Shown here: positions 11,901 to 23,790 of the stretch, in pieces
Position numbering within the stretch: position 1 is the stretch's first letter
Layout of the letters: each line of letters opens with the position of its first letter
NCBI RefSeq assembly: GCF_019393635.1
Contig: NC_057866.1
Coordinates: forward strand, 12,348,223-12,412,222
Length of the DNA: 64,000 nucleotides
Source: Dromiciops gliroides
Lineage: Eukaryota; Chordata; Mammalia; Microbiotheria; Microbiotheriidae
Direction of reading: 5' to 3'
The notes under the pieces: generated by a model
What the model saw: only the letters and a program-made list of their open reading frames with translations
Database searches by the model: none
What the model was told of the DNA's origin: nothing
Made by a program: the position numbers and the translations under genes

Positions 11901-14898
11901 GAGGGCCCCAGGGTAAAGCAGGTGCACCTTTGTGCTCTCCTGTCCCCAGTGTAACGTCTACAACTCTGGCCAGCGGCGGAAACTGCTCCTCTTTAAGACC
12001 TTCTCTCGAAAAGTGGTGGTGATCGTCCCCAATGAAGAGGACTGGAAGAAAAGGCTGGAGCTGAGGAAGGAGGTGGAGGGAGACGACGTGCCGGAGACTG
12101 TGATGCTGGAGATGAAAGGTGCGCATCCCTGGTTAGCTTCCTCCTCCTCAGCGGCTTGAGGAACCCTAGAAACCTGCTCTTTGAACTGAAGGGAGCTTCT
12201 GTTGGGTGGATGAGAATGAGGCTGCAGCCAGTGAGGCCCTGTCGGGTGTGGGGATGAGATTAATGGATGGCGATCGTTGAAGCAAGCTATAGCTCTGGCT
12301 GGCAAGGTTTGATGCAAATAGGTGCAGAAAAAAGGGTGTTGTCACAGGGTGCCCTGAATCCTATCATCTCGGCTGGCCCTCAGTGCTCTTGCCTGCTGAG
12401 TGCGTCAGCCCCGTCCTTAGTGCCGGGTCTGCTCTGGGCATGCAGGAGGGAAGCCACCAGAGACAGGTGTACGGGGCCTTCTCTCCCAGCTGCAGGGAGG
12501 GTGAGCGTCTCTCCCTCTTGCTTTGGAAGTGGGCTTGGAGCCAGAGAGCTTCGTGCGTAGGGTCATTTCTGGTCCCTTAGGCATTCTGGTTGTTGTCTGA
12601 ATAAAACGATTGAGCAGCTGGGTACACAGTGTAATGGGACACCCATCTGCTAACTAGATGGGTGGTTGGTTATTTTAGGGCTTCCCCCCCTAAAGACCCG
12701 TCGCCTTTGTCCCTGGAGCAGTACCATGGCAGAGGCCACAGGGGCTCTGTTTTTCTTAGAGGGATTCCTGGTCTCCTTGCTCAAGAAATTGACTAGGAGA
12801 CAGGGAATTGGCCTAAAAAAAAATTGGTGTCCCCCACCCCTACAAGGGGGTGCCAGAGGCAACCCCCACACTCCCCTCCCCCCATGACCTAAATCTCATT
12901 GGATCAGTGAATGGCTTTGTATGTGGCTACTTGAATTTCTCCAACTTCTTGGAAGAGTTTGCTTTGCTTTCTAGCATGTGAGTTGGCTACGGTCAGAGTC
13001 ACTGCCCTTTCTGGGTGTACGGGCAGCCTTTGTTCAGTTTATGCTCACAGGCATGGAAGTCATGGCCTCCTAGCGGCTGGAGCTAGACCCTTGGGGTTGA
13101 GTCCAATTCCTTATTTTGCAGATGGGGTTTAATGTCTTGTTCTGTTTGCAGAGAACCTTCAACTTGGCTAACCCACATTTAGGGTCAGCCATCGATAAAG
13201 TTTATCTGTGTAAAGTTGGGGGGTAGTGTTACAGGTGTCAGCGAGGCAAGTGATAGGGGATCGATTCCTTTTGTTTTGGCATTTTCAAGAGGAAGAGAAA
13301 GGGCCCTGGATCATCTATTCTACTCTAAGCTTCCCCACCCCCCTTTTTTAAAAAATTCATAGCCAATTTCTCTCTGCCTGAAAAATGTGACTATATGGAG
13401 GAGGTGACCTTTGGGGAACTGGAGAAGGAGGAGGCCCAGCCTCTGGTCACCAAATACAAAGAGGAGGCGAGGAAGCTGCTGCCCCCTTCTGAGAAGCGCA
13501 CAAACCGCCGCAACAATCGTAACAAGCGCAACCGGCAGAGCCGAAGTCGTGGCCAAGGATCTGGTGAGTGGGGGCCGCTGCCAGTGGGAGGGCAATCGCA
13601 TCCTGGCCAGGAAGGAAGAAGGGGTAGTCTACTGGCCTCTCTCTGCCTCCACTTCCTAGGACGGCTGACCATTGTGGGGCCGGTCCTCTTCTCTCCTGTG
13701 CCTTTGAAGGCCGCTTGCTTAATACTCTGTCATCCCTCTGGAGACCCCTTGCCCTTGGAGCCTTCTCCTTGTGTGTGGAGGCTTCAGGGAAAGGGGCTGT
13801 CTCTGGACTCTGGCCCTCAGGCTGGCCTTGTTTTCATGTGTTCCCCCCAGGCTAGTCTGGTGTGATGGGAGCTTGTCTCATGGGCTGAGCCTTGGTTCTG
13901 CTGCTCAGTCGGTTGTGACCAGTCTGTATGTCATGAAGTGTCATTCTGTGAAACTGAGGCTGGGCAGTCATGGTCTGAGGATACAAAAGCTCGGCGACAG
14001 TAGCTGAGCTGGGACGGGCCCATACTGTCCTGGCTTGCCAGCCTGCTGAGGAGGCTCTGATTGCTGCTGTTTTTACATCCTTCACCCTAGGAATGAGGGG
14101 GCTGAGCCCACCTTTCTCAGTCCCTGTGGTGTCCTCATCACAAAGTTGGCAGAACTTACGGAGGAGCTTCCTGAGCAAGGGGATAACCCTTCTCTGCTCT
14201 TGGGTGGGGTCTTCAGACTGTGGCTGGCCTGGAGTTAGCTGGGCAACAGGCACAGGTTCCCCTTGGACCCTGTTGGGGCTCCAGCTCTTTTCCTTCTGCT
14301 GCCCCCGGCAGCTGTCTGAGAGCTGTTCTCCATTTCTCTTGCAGTCGGCGGGCAGCGCCGGGGCTACAACAACCGGGCCTATGGGCAGCAGTACTGGGGG
14401 CAGTCTGGAAGCAGAGGGGTGAGTGTAGCTCTGCTCCGGCTCCTCCTCCTGGCAGGACTGTGGACTAGATTGGAAGCTCCTTGAGGGCAGGGCTAGCACA
14501 GTGGCCACATACAGTCGGTGCTTAATGTGTGCCGACTGGAGTTCTGTTGGCTTGGGAGGGCCTTGTTGGGACATGGCCCAGGTGCTGGATGCTCGAGAGT
14601 CCTCCTGAGCCATGCCCCTCCCTCTGTCCTTGTCACCAGGGTTACCGCAACTTCTATGCCCGATACAGAGGGGACTATGACCGTTTCTACGGCCGGGACT
14701 ATGACTACAACCGATACCGGGATTACTACAGACAGTATGACCGGGAGGTGAGTGGAAGGGAGAGATGGGGGGGGGGTGCCTCAGGGGCTGGCCTCGGGTC
14801 ACTGGGCTATCCCCACTCTCTTCCAGTGGCAGAACTACTACTATCAGGACCGAGACCGCTACTACAGGAACTATTACGGCTACCAAGGCTATCGGTGA
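6047..14898 (+). CDS. HNRNPUL2: HNRNPUL2, hnRNP U-like protein 2, 14 coding exons
   Basis: Coding exons: 6047-6701, 9385-9520, 9761-9837, 10046-10185, 10439-10529, 10632-10744, 10920-11183, 11375-11497, 11638-11766, 11950-12118, 13363-13563, 14345-14418, 14640-14747 and 14827-14898. They join in frame to 783 residues (human 747; the excess is mainly in exon 1). The protein is a nuclear RNA- and DNA-damage-associated hnRNP. Order: SAP DNA-binding motif (about 3-37); long Asp/Glu- and Ala-rich tract in exon 1; basic [11 protein letters not shown] segment in exon 2; SPRY domain (about 290-490, exons 4-7); P-loop GLPGSGKT (498-505) opening a polynucleotide-kinase-like domain; basic [12 protein letters not shown] segment; Tyr/Arg-rich tail ending YYGYQGYR. 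Exon 7 uses a weak GTCTGG donor. Poly(A) candidates: AATAAA at 15231, 16343 and 16550. Confidence 0.97.
6735..7060 (+). repeat. Degenerate minisatellite in HNRNPUL2 intron 1
   Basis: Four to five imperfect units of about 60-90 bases, each with GGGCGCTGGGCTGGGTGGG and TTGCAAGGTCGCACC, start about 35 bases past the exon 1 donor. Confidence 0.8.
8028..8159 (-). repeat. CORE-SINE
   Basis: Reverse copy flanked by TCAATGACTTTTT repeats (8018-8030 and 8160-8172). The rest of HNRNPUL2 intron 1 (7060-9384) is largely unique, apart from this copy and the next. Confidence 0.9.
8757..8934 (+). repeat. Young CORE-SINE with long pure A tail
   Basis: Near-perfect copy with about 42 uninterrupted A residues (8893-8934) and an intact target duplication AAAAATATAGCCTTG on both sides. 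Confidence 0.95.
10304..10318 (-). promoter_or_regulatory. CTCF-like site in HNRNPUL2 intron 4
   Basis: Minus-strand GCACTAGGGGGCGCT fits 14 of 15 positions of the CTCF core as I know it. Sequence match only; occupancy is unknown. Confidence 0.45.
11211..11250 (+). repeat. (GA)n(GT)n microsatellite
   Basis: GA 11211-11235, then GT to 11250, 28 bases after the weak HNRNPUL2 exon 7 donor. Confidence 0.95.
12119..13362 (+). other. HNRNPUL2 intron 10
   Basis: Unique DNA with no recognised SINE, RNA gene or second frame. The acceptor is preceded by an A-rich interruption of the pyrimidine tract. Confidence 0.6.
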
Positions 14899-17289
14899 AG
14901 GCCCAGCCCTGGCGCCTGCTGGCCTGGGGGGAGGGCAGGAGGGGGTGCCGAGGAGGGGGAGAAGGCAAACCAAGCAAAACTCTACATTTTTTTAAAGTTT
15001 GTTGAAAAGAATATTGTCTTATTCTATAAAACATTTCAAACCTAGTTAGACATTTGTAATCAAAAACCTTTGCGCATAATCCAGCCCTAGGAATGCCTGG
15101 CCTGTCCCTGCAGTGAATGGGACTGGCCAGGCACTGTGTAACCCTGACTTGTGACATCCTGAGGCAGCTGGGCTGGCAGCGAGGCAGGGGAGAGGTCCCG
15201 AGGGCTGGGACTGGGGACAGGGGCGGTGGAAATAAACAATTGGCTCTGATTGATCATCCACACCCCTAACCACTTGTCCTTTCTTTACTGAACTTTCCCT
15301 CTCGGGACATCTGGTCTGGTGGGCTGTTTCCCCGGCCTCTTGTCCTTGTGCCACTGGCCTTTGGGCGACCATTGTGTGGGATCGCCAGGACTGCTTGGGT
15401 CTGGAGCAGTCCTTTGGTTTACGCCTGTCAGTGACCTTTGCTGAAAGCTTGGTGAGTGGGAATGCTGTGGTAGCTCAGCCAGTGCCCATCCCTGTCTTCC
15501 AGGGCCATGCCAGGGGTGCCCCCTGAAGGCACCCCTGTGCAGTGTCCACCTTCTTGAGTCATGGGAGGGGGGACATTTCTCAGGGTTTCACAAACAAATG
15601 CAGCAGGATTCTCGTATGGGTTGGATCGTGTGCAAAGGGCCATCCTCCCCCACTGTGATAAACATTGGACCCAGGAAGGGGTCTTGGGTGGGGTGGATAA
15701 AAAAAGGCTCTATGCAGGCAAGGGCCTGCCAGGAGGAGGAAAGGCACTCGCGGGCATGTGTGAGAGTTCAGTCGGCCTCCGTTTATTGTCAAAGCCTCTA
15801 TTTTCTCTTGGTTCTTTACCAAATGGGATCAAGCTGTTGGAGACATAGCATATGACTGTCGGGGGTGGTGAGGAAGGGCCTCCCCCTAGACTCTGGGTCT
15901 GGGACCGTTGCCCTTGGGTTCTCCCTTCCTGCTCAGTATCTCCTCAGAGGTGGCCTGGGCTGGCTGGCCTCATTCCCACTCGTCTCCTGAGCGCCTCCCT
16001 GTCTGAAATCGTGTTGGAGGAAAGGGTTGGTCTTCCCATCCCCTTCTGTGGGAGTAAGACTTGGCACAAAGCCAAGTCCTGACTCTTAGTTCTTCCCATG
16101 TCCTTGCCAGACACTGGCCCTGCAACTGGCATCAGTCAGGGGCTGACAGGACACCTGGGCCCCTGATGTTGCCCTAGAAAGGTCAGTGACGGTGTCTGGA
16201 GGCAGACATGCCCGGCCATGGGCTGGCTGACCCTCAATTCTGATACCCACCTTGCATTTGCTTAGTGACCACTGTCCTTTGTGAAAGGCCTGGAGCTCTC
16301 CCACCACTGGGGGATACAAGGGGGAAGCCAGGAGATGGAAGGAATAAAACAGCTACCCCCAGGTCAGTTCAGACCAAGAGATCCTCTGTCAAAACAGTAA
16401 CGTCTGCTTTAAAAATCAATTTTAAGGGAAACAGAGACTGGATAGTGGTACCAGAAGGCATCGCTGGCCTTGTTCTTCCTAGAACGCTTGTTCTGTGTTT
16501 TTTCTGAATGTCTGTCTTAGTTACTGTAGATGGAAAAGCTTGTGAGAAAAATAAACAAAGCCTGTGAATATCTTTATAAAACCTGTAAAGCGTCATCAGA
16601 CATGACCAGTAAAAGAAGGGAAAAACTGTCCGTGTGTCTTTGTTTACAGCTGTTAATTCTACCCCCCCTTGGTCTCCAGTGGATTTCCTCCCAGTCTCTC
16701 ACCTCCCTGCCTAAGGCACCAGGGGTGGGCCACCTCAGCCTGCCCCATGTACCAGAGGTGACCATGCCAGGGGGTTCCTAGGAGGGAATGCTGGGGGGGG
16801 GGGTAGGAGCGGCCCTCCCTCCATCCTCCCCGCACCCCTCTCGGGGGGGTTTGCGGGGAGGGGCTTAGCTGTTTTCTAAGCAGCTCGAGGTCCAGCCCTT
16901 GTGACTTACTGCCAGGTGGAGCTGCCACCGGTTACTCGCAAGCCACGCCTTCCCTGGACCAGGCGCAGCTCCAAGGACCGGCACCGTGGTCCGGGTGCTC
17001 AGGCTAGGGGAACCGCCCCCGAGGCTGCAGGCAGAGACCTTTGGAGGGCGTGGCCTCCGGAGCTCCGAGGGAGGGGGGGGGGAAGAGAGGAGGCTCCTCC
17101 TCTCACGGAGAGTGGGGGAGGGTCTGGCGACCCCCTCAGCCGAAGACCCCCCACCCTCCACTCCGGCCAGCAACAGCTGACAGTAGAGGACCCTGCCCTC
17201 AGTATTCCCTCTTTCGGGGCTTGTGTTCCGTGTGGCCCCTTTGGAGATGCTCCTTCCTCCTCCGTGGCCTCAGTTTCCCCCTCCCTAAG
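14899..17289 (+). other. HNRNPUL2 3' UTR and downstream DNA
   Basis: Several AATAAA sites (15231, 16343, 16550) allow a short or a long 3' UTR of about 0.35-1.7 kb. From 16650 the DNA becomes GC-rich and grades into the CpG island. No other gene seen. Confidence 0.6.
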
Positions 17290-18110
17290 GCGTGGAAATT
17301 GGAAGTTCCCGACCGGAAGGCTGGCTGCAGAGATTGCGCACTACGCACGCGCAGCTTTCGCCGCAGTCTTCTCCCGCAGGAGGGGGCGGGGCCACTCCGG
17401 AGGGAAGGCCCCGCCCCACAGCCCCATGCCGCAGTCCGCGGGGGCGGGGGGCCGCCATTTTGAGCGCGGGCGCGGGCGGGACCCCGTCGGGCAGGAGGAA
17501 AACTAGCCTGGGCGCCGCCATTTTAAGAATGGAGTCCTCCAGGGACGCTCCCCTCACGCCCGAAAAGTACCATGTACCGGCGGTCTGTGGCGGCGGCCAT
17601 CTTGGGAGAAGGCGCGCTGTGGGGGTGGCCATGTTGGAGGCTACGCTCGCCCCTCCCGGAAGCCCCTCCCCTCCGTGGCTCGCCCCGCCCCTGCGCTTCC
17701 CTGCACCGCCTCCCCCGCGGCCGCTCTCGGCGGGGGTCCTGTCGCTCCCGGGCCCCATTCTCCCCGCCCCTCGCGCCCCCCTCCCATCCCCCCTCCCCGC
17801 GGGCTGGGCGCCCAGCAGTGGGTGTTCGCCTCGTTGAGTTCAATAAGGGCGACGCCAGAGCTCCTTCCGAGAGCGAGTGCTTTTATTCCTCCTTCCAACA
17901 GCCCCCGCTAGGCTCTCGGGGAGTCCCGGCCCCCTCCCCCTCCCGGGTCTGCGGCCCCGCCGGGGAGGGCGGTGCCACGGTCAGCCCGCGGGCAGGGGCT
18001 GCGAGGCCGCCCCGCGAGGCCTCCTCCGCCTCCGCCCCCTCGGCCTCGGCCCTCCTTGGAGCTGTCCAGGGTGGGAGGAGAGACGGGGCCGGGGGCTGAC
18101 TTGTACTTCC
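17290..18110 (+). promoter_or_regulatory. Orphan CpG island with four YY1-like motifs
   Basis: CpG-dense DNA lies between the 3' ends of HNRNPUL2 and GNG3. Four GGCCAT- or GCCGCCAT-type YY1 motifs all point the same way: 17451 (GCCGCCATTTTGAG), 17514 (GCCGCCATTTTAAG), 17592 (GGCGGCCATCTTGGG) and 17625 (GTGGCCATGTTGGAGG). No recognised gene starts here. The long frames in it are GC-driven and match no known protein. Confidence 0.55.
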
Positions 18111-18197
18111 GATACCCTAGGGGGATGGGCCAGAGTTTGGAATGGGGAGCAGCTTCAGGGACAGCTGGACGGGTCCGGGCGGGGTAGGGTCAGGCGC

Positions 18198-18794
18198 TCA
18201 GAGGAGGGCACAGAAGAATTTCTTCTCCCGGAAGGGGTTCTCCGAGGTGGGCACAGGGGTGATGAGGGGGTCCTCACAGGCGTGAGCATCACAGTATGTC
18301 ATCAGGTCGGCGGCTGCCTTGGATACCTGGGCACCACCGGGGTGGGGGTGGAGGGGGGTGGAACTGTGAGCCAGGAGTCCCAAGGGGACGAAAGCCCCCT
18401 CTGCTCCCAGTAGAAAGCCACAAAACAAAATCGCTGAGGTCCGCTCTAGCTGGTCCCACAGGGCCGTGGATGCGAAATTCTCTTGCCAATCAAGCCCTTA
18501 CCCAGGTTTCTGGGCATAGCTTTCCCTCCACCCTAAAGAGTCTAAAGAAGACTCCCCCTACCCAATATGAGCCTGGAAGGCAGCTCGTCCTCAAGCGAGG
18601 AAAGAATCATTTGAGAGAGGGACCTCTAGCCCCTCATCCTGCAGAGATTCCCCAGCTGGACCAGGTTTAAGAAGGAGGCGGAGGGTCCCACCCACCTTTA
18701 TCCGGCACATGCTGGCTTCTATCTTGAGCTGCTCCACCAGCTTGCGGGCTTGTCCAATGCTCATGGTGCTGTTTACAGGGGTCTCTCCTTTCAT
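18198..18794 (-). CDS. GNG3: GNG3, G-protein gamma-3 subunit, 2 coding exons
   Basis: Coding exons on the minus strand are 18696-18794 (33 codons) and 18198-18326 (42 codons plus stop), giving 75 residues, the same length as human GNG3 and nearly identical to it. G gamma-3 forms a coiled-coil dimer with G beta on the inner plasma membrane, mainly in neurons. The helix [14 protein letters not shown] and the C-terminal CaaX box CALL (geranylgeranylation signal) are visible. The coding exon has an acceptor only 7 bases before the ATG (exon starts at 18801), so a non-coding first exon must lie further up towards BSCL2; I could not place it. A minus-strand AATAAA at 17882-17887 would give a 3' UTR of about 330 bases, ending inside a CpG island. 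Confidence 0.97.
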
Positions 18795-18801
18795 CCTGGC
18801 T

Positions 18802-20640
18802 CTGAGGAGAGCAGAAGGACAGTTCAGAGCATGACAGGTGGGGGGTGGAGAACCATGCTCTCATTGCGCTAAGAAAGCCGCAAAGCCCAAGATGAACAGC
18901 ACCCCCGTGGTCATACCCTCGCCTGTTTCTCGCAAAATCACAGGGTCTCTGAGATAGAAGAGACCCCAGAGGCATCTAGTAGTGCAAGCCAGACCTGACC
19001 AGAAATCAATCACCCACACCTTTTGGACAAGATTCGGTCTAAAAGACCACCTTTGAGGGAGTTGTGGACATTTGTTCTGATCTCTGTTTGTGAGCCTCTC
19101 TTTCTATGACTGGGGGGAGGGGAGGTTGGAGTTAGGGTGGGACCAGGGTGGTTAAGAAAGATTGTCAGATAATCCGAATCCTTCTCCGCGAGCCTTTCAA
19201 CCCCTCTTTCTTCCGTGGTAAGAATGGTTGTGAGAAGGGAATGTGAAGGGCACGAATTTACTGACTTGCCACATCTTCCCTTATTCAGAACTGTTAAAAT
19301 TCAGCAAATGATTTATGTGTCATTTAAATCAGGATTTCCTGAAAGGATCAACTGTCATCCTGGCATCCTCAGCATCCTGGAATCCTCTTGAACTGGAGTA
19401 TCTGAGGGATGTGGAGAAGAAAGTACAGTAGCCTCTGCCCACCCCCGCACCACTAACTACTGACCTGAAGCTTTAGTTGGCTGCAGATCCAGGGGTTTTG
19501 AGGAAAACAGGGACCCCTCTGGCTGAAGTGGGTGGCTCGCCCTGTTGCCTGGTGGTTTTTGATGTAGATGATAGAAATAGCAGATTCGGGGAGAAAAGCA
19601 GCTGTCTCTGACAAGGGAGTGAGAGCTGGCCTCTGGTCCTTCAAGGACTGGTCCCAAGCGATACAATGTTAGCACTGCTTGTCTGGACCACTATACCTGA
19701 AGGATGAAGGATGCTAGAAGGAGTTGCTCCCATCCCGGAACATACCAATTGCCCAGCAAGTGGGGGAGGCTGACAGGCAGCTCCTGCACTGGGTGGGCAC
19801 CCTGCACCAGTCAGTGACTTAACTCCCTCCCCTCCCCTGTCACAGGCACACTGAGGTGATAGTTGGAATGTTTCTGAGAGGGCCTGGAAGGAGCCAAGGC
19901 CAAACTGACCTCCCCCACCATCCCCATGGTGGTCTGGGCCCATGGCATCTGCTGCAGTGGAGTCTGTGCTGGCTGTAGGGGACCCTGCTCATTTGGAAAT
20001 CTGACATCAGCTGGGCGTTTACTTCCCCCCCCCTTGTCCTCCCTTCCTCCTTCTGCTTCAGCATTGTCATCCCCTTGCTCTTAAGTCCAAGGGCCCCAGT
20101 GCCTTCCTTCCAAACATAGGCTTACTCATAACCCCCTACAATGGGTGTGAGGTTACAGGTTTTATATAAATTCAACAAATATGTATGAAGTGTGTGTGCT
20201 TTATCAGGCTCTGGCTTAGGATTGGGGACACGATAACAAAAACAGTCCCTTTCCTCGTCCCTTTCTATTCTTCTGTCAGAGATCTAGCTGAACCCCATTC
20301 ATTTTACACATGGGAAAGTAGAGGCCCAGAGAGATGAGTTATAAAAACAACACCAAGGTTTATTAAGCACTCTATGGACAATTCTCATTTGAGTCTCACA
20401 TCTCATCAAGCTGTTATTAAGAGCCCACTTCGATCAAGAAACTTCACTAAGTTCTAGGGACACAAAGGTAAAACCTAAGTAGTCTCTGCCCCTTTCAAGG
20501 ATCAATTCTGTGAGGTAGAAAGGTAAGTGGGGTGTGGGGAGTACTGCAGGTATTATTCCAATTTTGTTGATGAGAGAACCTGATGAGTGACCCTTAGTCA
20601 CTGAGTTAGTAAAAGCCAAGATTTGAACCTTAGATCTCCC
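18802..20640. other. GNG3 upstream region
   Basis: Mostly unique DNA. A GNG3 non-coding first exon should lie here or further right, but I could not identify it. MIR-like pieces lie near 20290-20400. Confidence 0.5.
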
Positions 20641-21827
20641 AAGTTCATTCAATTCAATAAACATTTATTAAGTACCTACTATATGCCAGGCACTGTGCTA
20701 AATGCTGGGGATACAAAAAGAGGCAAAAGATAGTCCCTGCCCTTGTGGAGCTTACAATCTAATGGGAGAGACAACATGTAAATAAATGTATCCAAAGCAA
20801 GCTATATATATAGGATAAATAGGAAATAAAAGAAAAGCACTGGAATTAAGAAGGGTTAGGGAGGGCAGGTAGAGCCTTCCAGGCATGGGGAATGGTCAGA
20901 GAGAATGTCTGGAGCTGAGAGATGGTGGGTCTTGTTTGTGGAACAGCCAGGAGGCTGGTGTCACTGGACTAAAGAGCACTCTGTAGGGAGTGTATCAGAA
21001 AACTGGAAAGGGAAGAGGAAGCTAGGTTTTGAAGGACTTTGAATGACAAACAGAACATTTTGTATTTGGTGAAATTATTGGACCTTCTGTTTCAGGAAGG
21101 TCACTTTAGTGGCTGAATAAAGAATGGTTTAGAGTGGAGAGAGACTTGAAGCAGGCTGACCCACCTACAGGCTATTGCAGTAATCTAGGTATGACAGGAT
21201 GTGGTCAACACCAGGGTGGGGGCAGTGTCAGAAGAGAGATGGGGATCTATTCCAGAAATGCTGCAAAGGTGAAATCGACAGGCCTTGGCAACGGCTTGGA
21301 TATGGTGGGTGAGAGATGGTAGGAAGATAGAAACAGGACTTGACAAATGACTGGACATGGAGGGGTGAGTGGGGAGTCAAGGATGACTCCTACTTTGTGA
21401 GCCTGAGGGGCTGGGAGGCTAGTGTTACTTTCTACAGTAATAGAGGGAATTGGGGGGGGGCAGCTTAGGGGGAAAGAATGAATTCTGTTTTGGACATATT
21501 GAGTTGAAGACATCTCCTAACATCCAATTCCAGATGTCTGAAAGGCTATTGGTGATGTGAGTTTGGAAGTCAGCAAAGTGATCGGGGCAGGAAAGGTAGA
21601 TGTGACAATCATTAGCATGGAGATGGTCATTTAATTAGATTATTAAATTAAATCCGTGGGAGCTGATGAGGTCACCCAGTGAAGTAGAACAGAGGGAGAA
21701 AATGAAGAGGACCCAGGACAGAACCCTAAAGGATACCTATGGTTAGAGGGTGTGATCTGGAAGAGGATCCAGCAAAGGAGACAGGGAGGAAACAGAGAGG
21801 TAGGAGGAAAACCACGTGGGTGTGGGG

Positions 21828-21881
<54 letters not shown>

Positions 21882-22070
21882 AATGGAAGGAGAGACAGAA
21901 ACAGAGACAGAGAGAGGTGGTGGTGAGAAGAGGGTATCAAGGAGGAGATTTTGGTAATCTACTGTGTCAAAGGCTACAGAGAGGTCGAGGAGAATGAGGA
22001 CTGAGAAAAGACCCTTGGATTTTGCCCTCTCCAGTCTACCAATAATCCCCCCACTGCTGTGTTCAACACT
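20641..22070 (+). repeat. Ancient interspersed repeat, family not assigned
   Basis: It opens with AATAAACATTTATTAAGTACC and contains GCTATTGCAGTAATCTAGG, GAGTCAAGGATGACTCC and GTTTTGGACATATTGAG, motifs of a mammal-wide dispersed repeat. A similar copy lies at 40985-43560. Confidence 0.55.
21831..21881 (+). repeat. (GT)n(GA)n microsatellite
   Basis: GT 21831-21858 followed directly by GA to 21881, inside the ancient repeat. Confidence 0.97.
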
Positions 22071-22539
22071 TCCCTCCTTATGTTTTGGCCATCAGTGAGG
22101 TAATATGACTGAAGAGACCATGGATATCGAGATCTGAGGGAAAGGACTGAAGACATGGCCCAAGAGAGAGAGAGAATCAGGAGCTGGGCTGAAAGGGAGG
22201 GACAGAAGGCCCATGAGGGTGGGAGAAGAAGAGATGGGGAAGAGAAAGAAAGGGGAGAGATCTGAGAAAGAGAGTCCCACAAAGATGAGGATTCGGAACG
22301 TGATTCCCCAGGTCTGGTTGCTAGGTTTGCTCAATCATGATCATAGGATTATGTGTCTGAGAACACTTGGGGACTCGAATATAGGAATATAGGGCATCGT
22401 TGAAAATGGTGCAAGGCGCTGTCACGCTGGGGCAATCCTGAACATAGGGGAGGTCTGCCAACTCTGTACAAATGGGCTGCTGCTACCAGCCCAGGAATGC
22501 CCAACACAACCCAGGAGGGTGGTTAAGGACCTCGGAGAC

Positions 22540-23110
22540 CCTCCAGTCTGACCCTCGTCATTTTACAAGTGGGGAAACTGAGGCTCTGAGAGGGGAGGGG
22601 GATGGTCCATCAGATTCACAGAAGAGCCCTTGCATAGTTGGTCCAGTCATTAAATAACACCACCCCCTCACATTTCTGTGGTGCTTTACGGTTTACAACA
22701 CACTCCCCTGTATTTGCTTTGTCTATACTTTATACTGATAAGTGAGAGTATAGAATGCAATCTTCCTGAAGACAGGGAAACTTTTCCTTCTCATCTTTGC
22801 ATGATCCGCCACCCGGCACTACTGGCTTCATAAAGAAGTGCTTGTTGATCGACTGAACAACATCGCAAAGTAGGTCGTGCCAGTGTGACGTTCCGCATTT
22901 TACAGATGGGGAAACTGAGGTCCAGAGAAAAGAAGGGACCAAATAATGACAGAGCTTGGAATTTTTACACTTTCTCTTCAAATCTCTTTCATCACAACCA
23001 CCCACGGAGGGAGGCGGCGCCGGATTATTGTCCCCATTTTCAGAAGGGTAAACTGAAGTTCAAAGAGATTATCAGAGCCTCACCCAAGGTTACACACCTC
23101 CTAAGGAGAC
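22540..23110 (-). repeat. MIR fragments upstream of BSCL2
   Basis: Three pieces of the type CATTTTACAGATGGGGAAACTGAGG (about 22558-22600, 22893-22960, 23032-23100) are reverse MIR or MAR1 cores. Confidence 0.6.
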
Positions 23111-23257
23111 TAGGTGGGTGGGGAGGAATGAGGGAGATCGGGACTTGCGGGGGGGAGGTCTGAGAGGTCGAGCTACCCTCAGGGTACGGGGGGAGGGGGG
23201 AGGGGGGAGGGAGGAGGAGGGTCTCGGGCAGAGCAGAGAGGCCTCGCAACAATTCTC

Positions 23258-23790
23258 GTTACCATGGCAACGGAGCTGCAGCCGTTGGTCTGTGCACGTG
23301 CCGCGAGACCCTAAGGGGTGGGGCCAGGCCTCGTCTCGCCCCTTAGCCGCTTGGGCCCCGCCTCTCGCGCGGCGTCTCCTCCAATCGCCAGCCTCCATTT
23401 CCACGCTGGGCGTCTCGGCACCGCCCTCTAGCGGTAGTACAAAGGCGGGCCCGCGGCGAGGGGCGGGGCTTTCGCGCGGGGCGGAAGTCTCTTCTCGGCG
23501 TTGCCGGGGCAGCGACAGAGGCCGGTGAGTGAGGAAGAAGGCAGCGGCCGCGGCGGTGGCGGCGGGGGTCCCGCCGGCGGCCTTGGTTTCCATGGTGACC
23601 CGGTTAGGTAGGGGCCTGACCGGCCTCGGAGGCCTAGGCTTGGGAGCGGAGGGCGGCCCGGGGTGGTGCGGAGGGCCTTGGGGAGATGACGCGGGCGGGG
23701 GGGGATGCGGAGGGAGACCGCAGGCTCCGGCCTGGGCCTCCCCCGCGGCGCGAGTCCGGGCCCGGGCGCCGGCGCTTTGCTAGTCTGTAC
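23258..23790 (+). promoter_or_regulatory. BSCL2: BSCL2 CpG-island promoter and non-coding exon 1
   Basis: The GC-rich stretch contains GTTACCATGGCAAC at 23258-23271 and GTTTCCATGGTGAC at 23586-23599, both RFX X-box-like palindromes. A CTCF-like motif on the minus strand (CCGCTAGAGGGCGG) lies at 23421-23434. A likely non-coding exon 1 ends at 23524 before GTGAGT. Confidence 0.6.

Noticed and set aside
17572-18413. Overlapping 175- and 178-codon frames in the orphan CpG island
   Set aside because: Low-complexity Pro/Arg/Ser text without domains, running antisense through GNG3 exon 2; length is explained by GC content.
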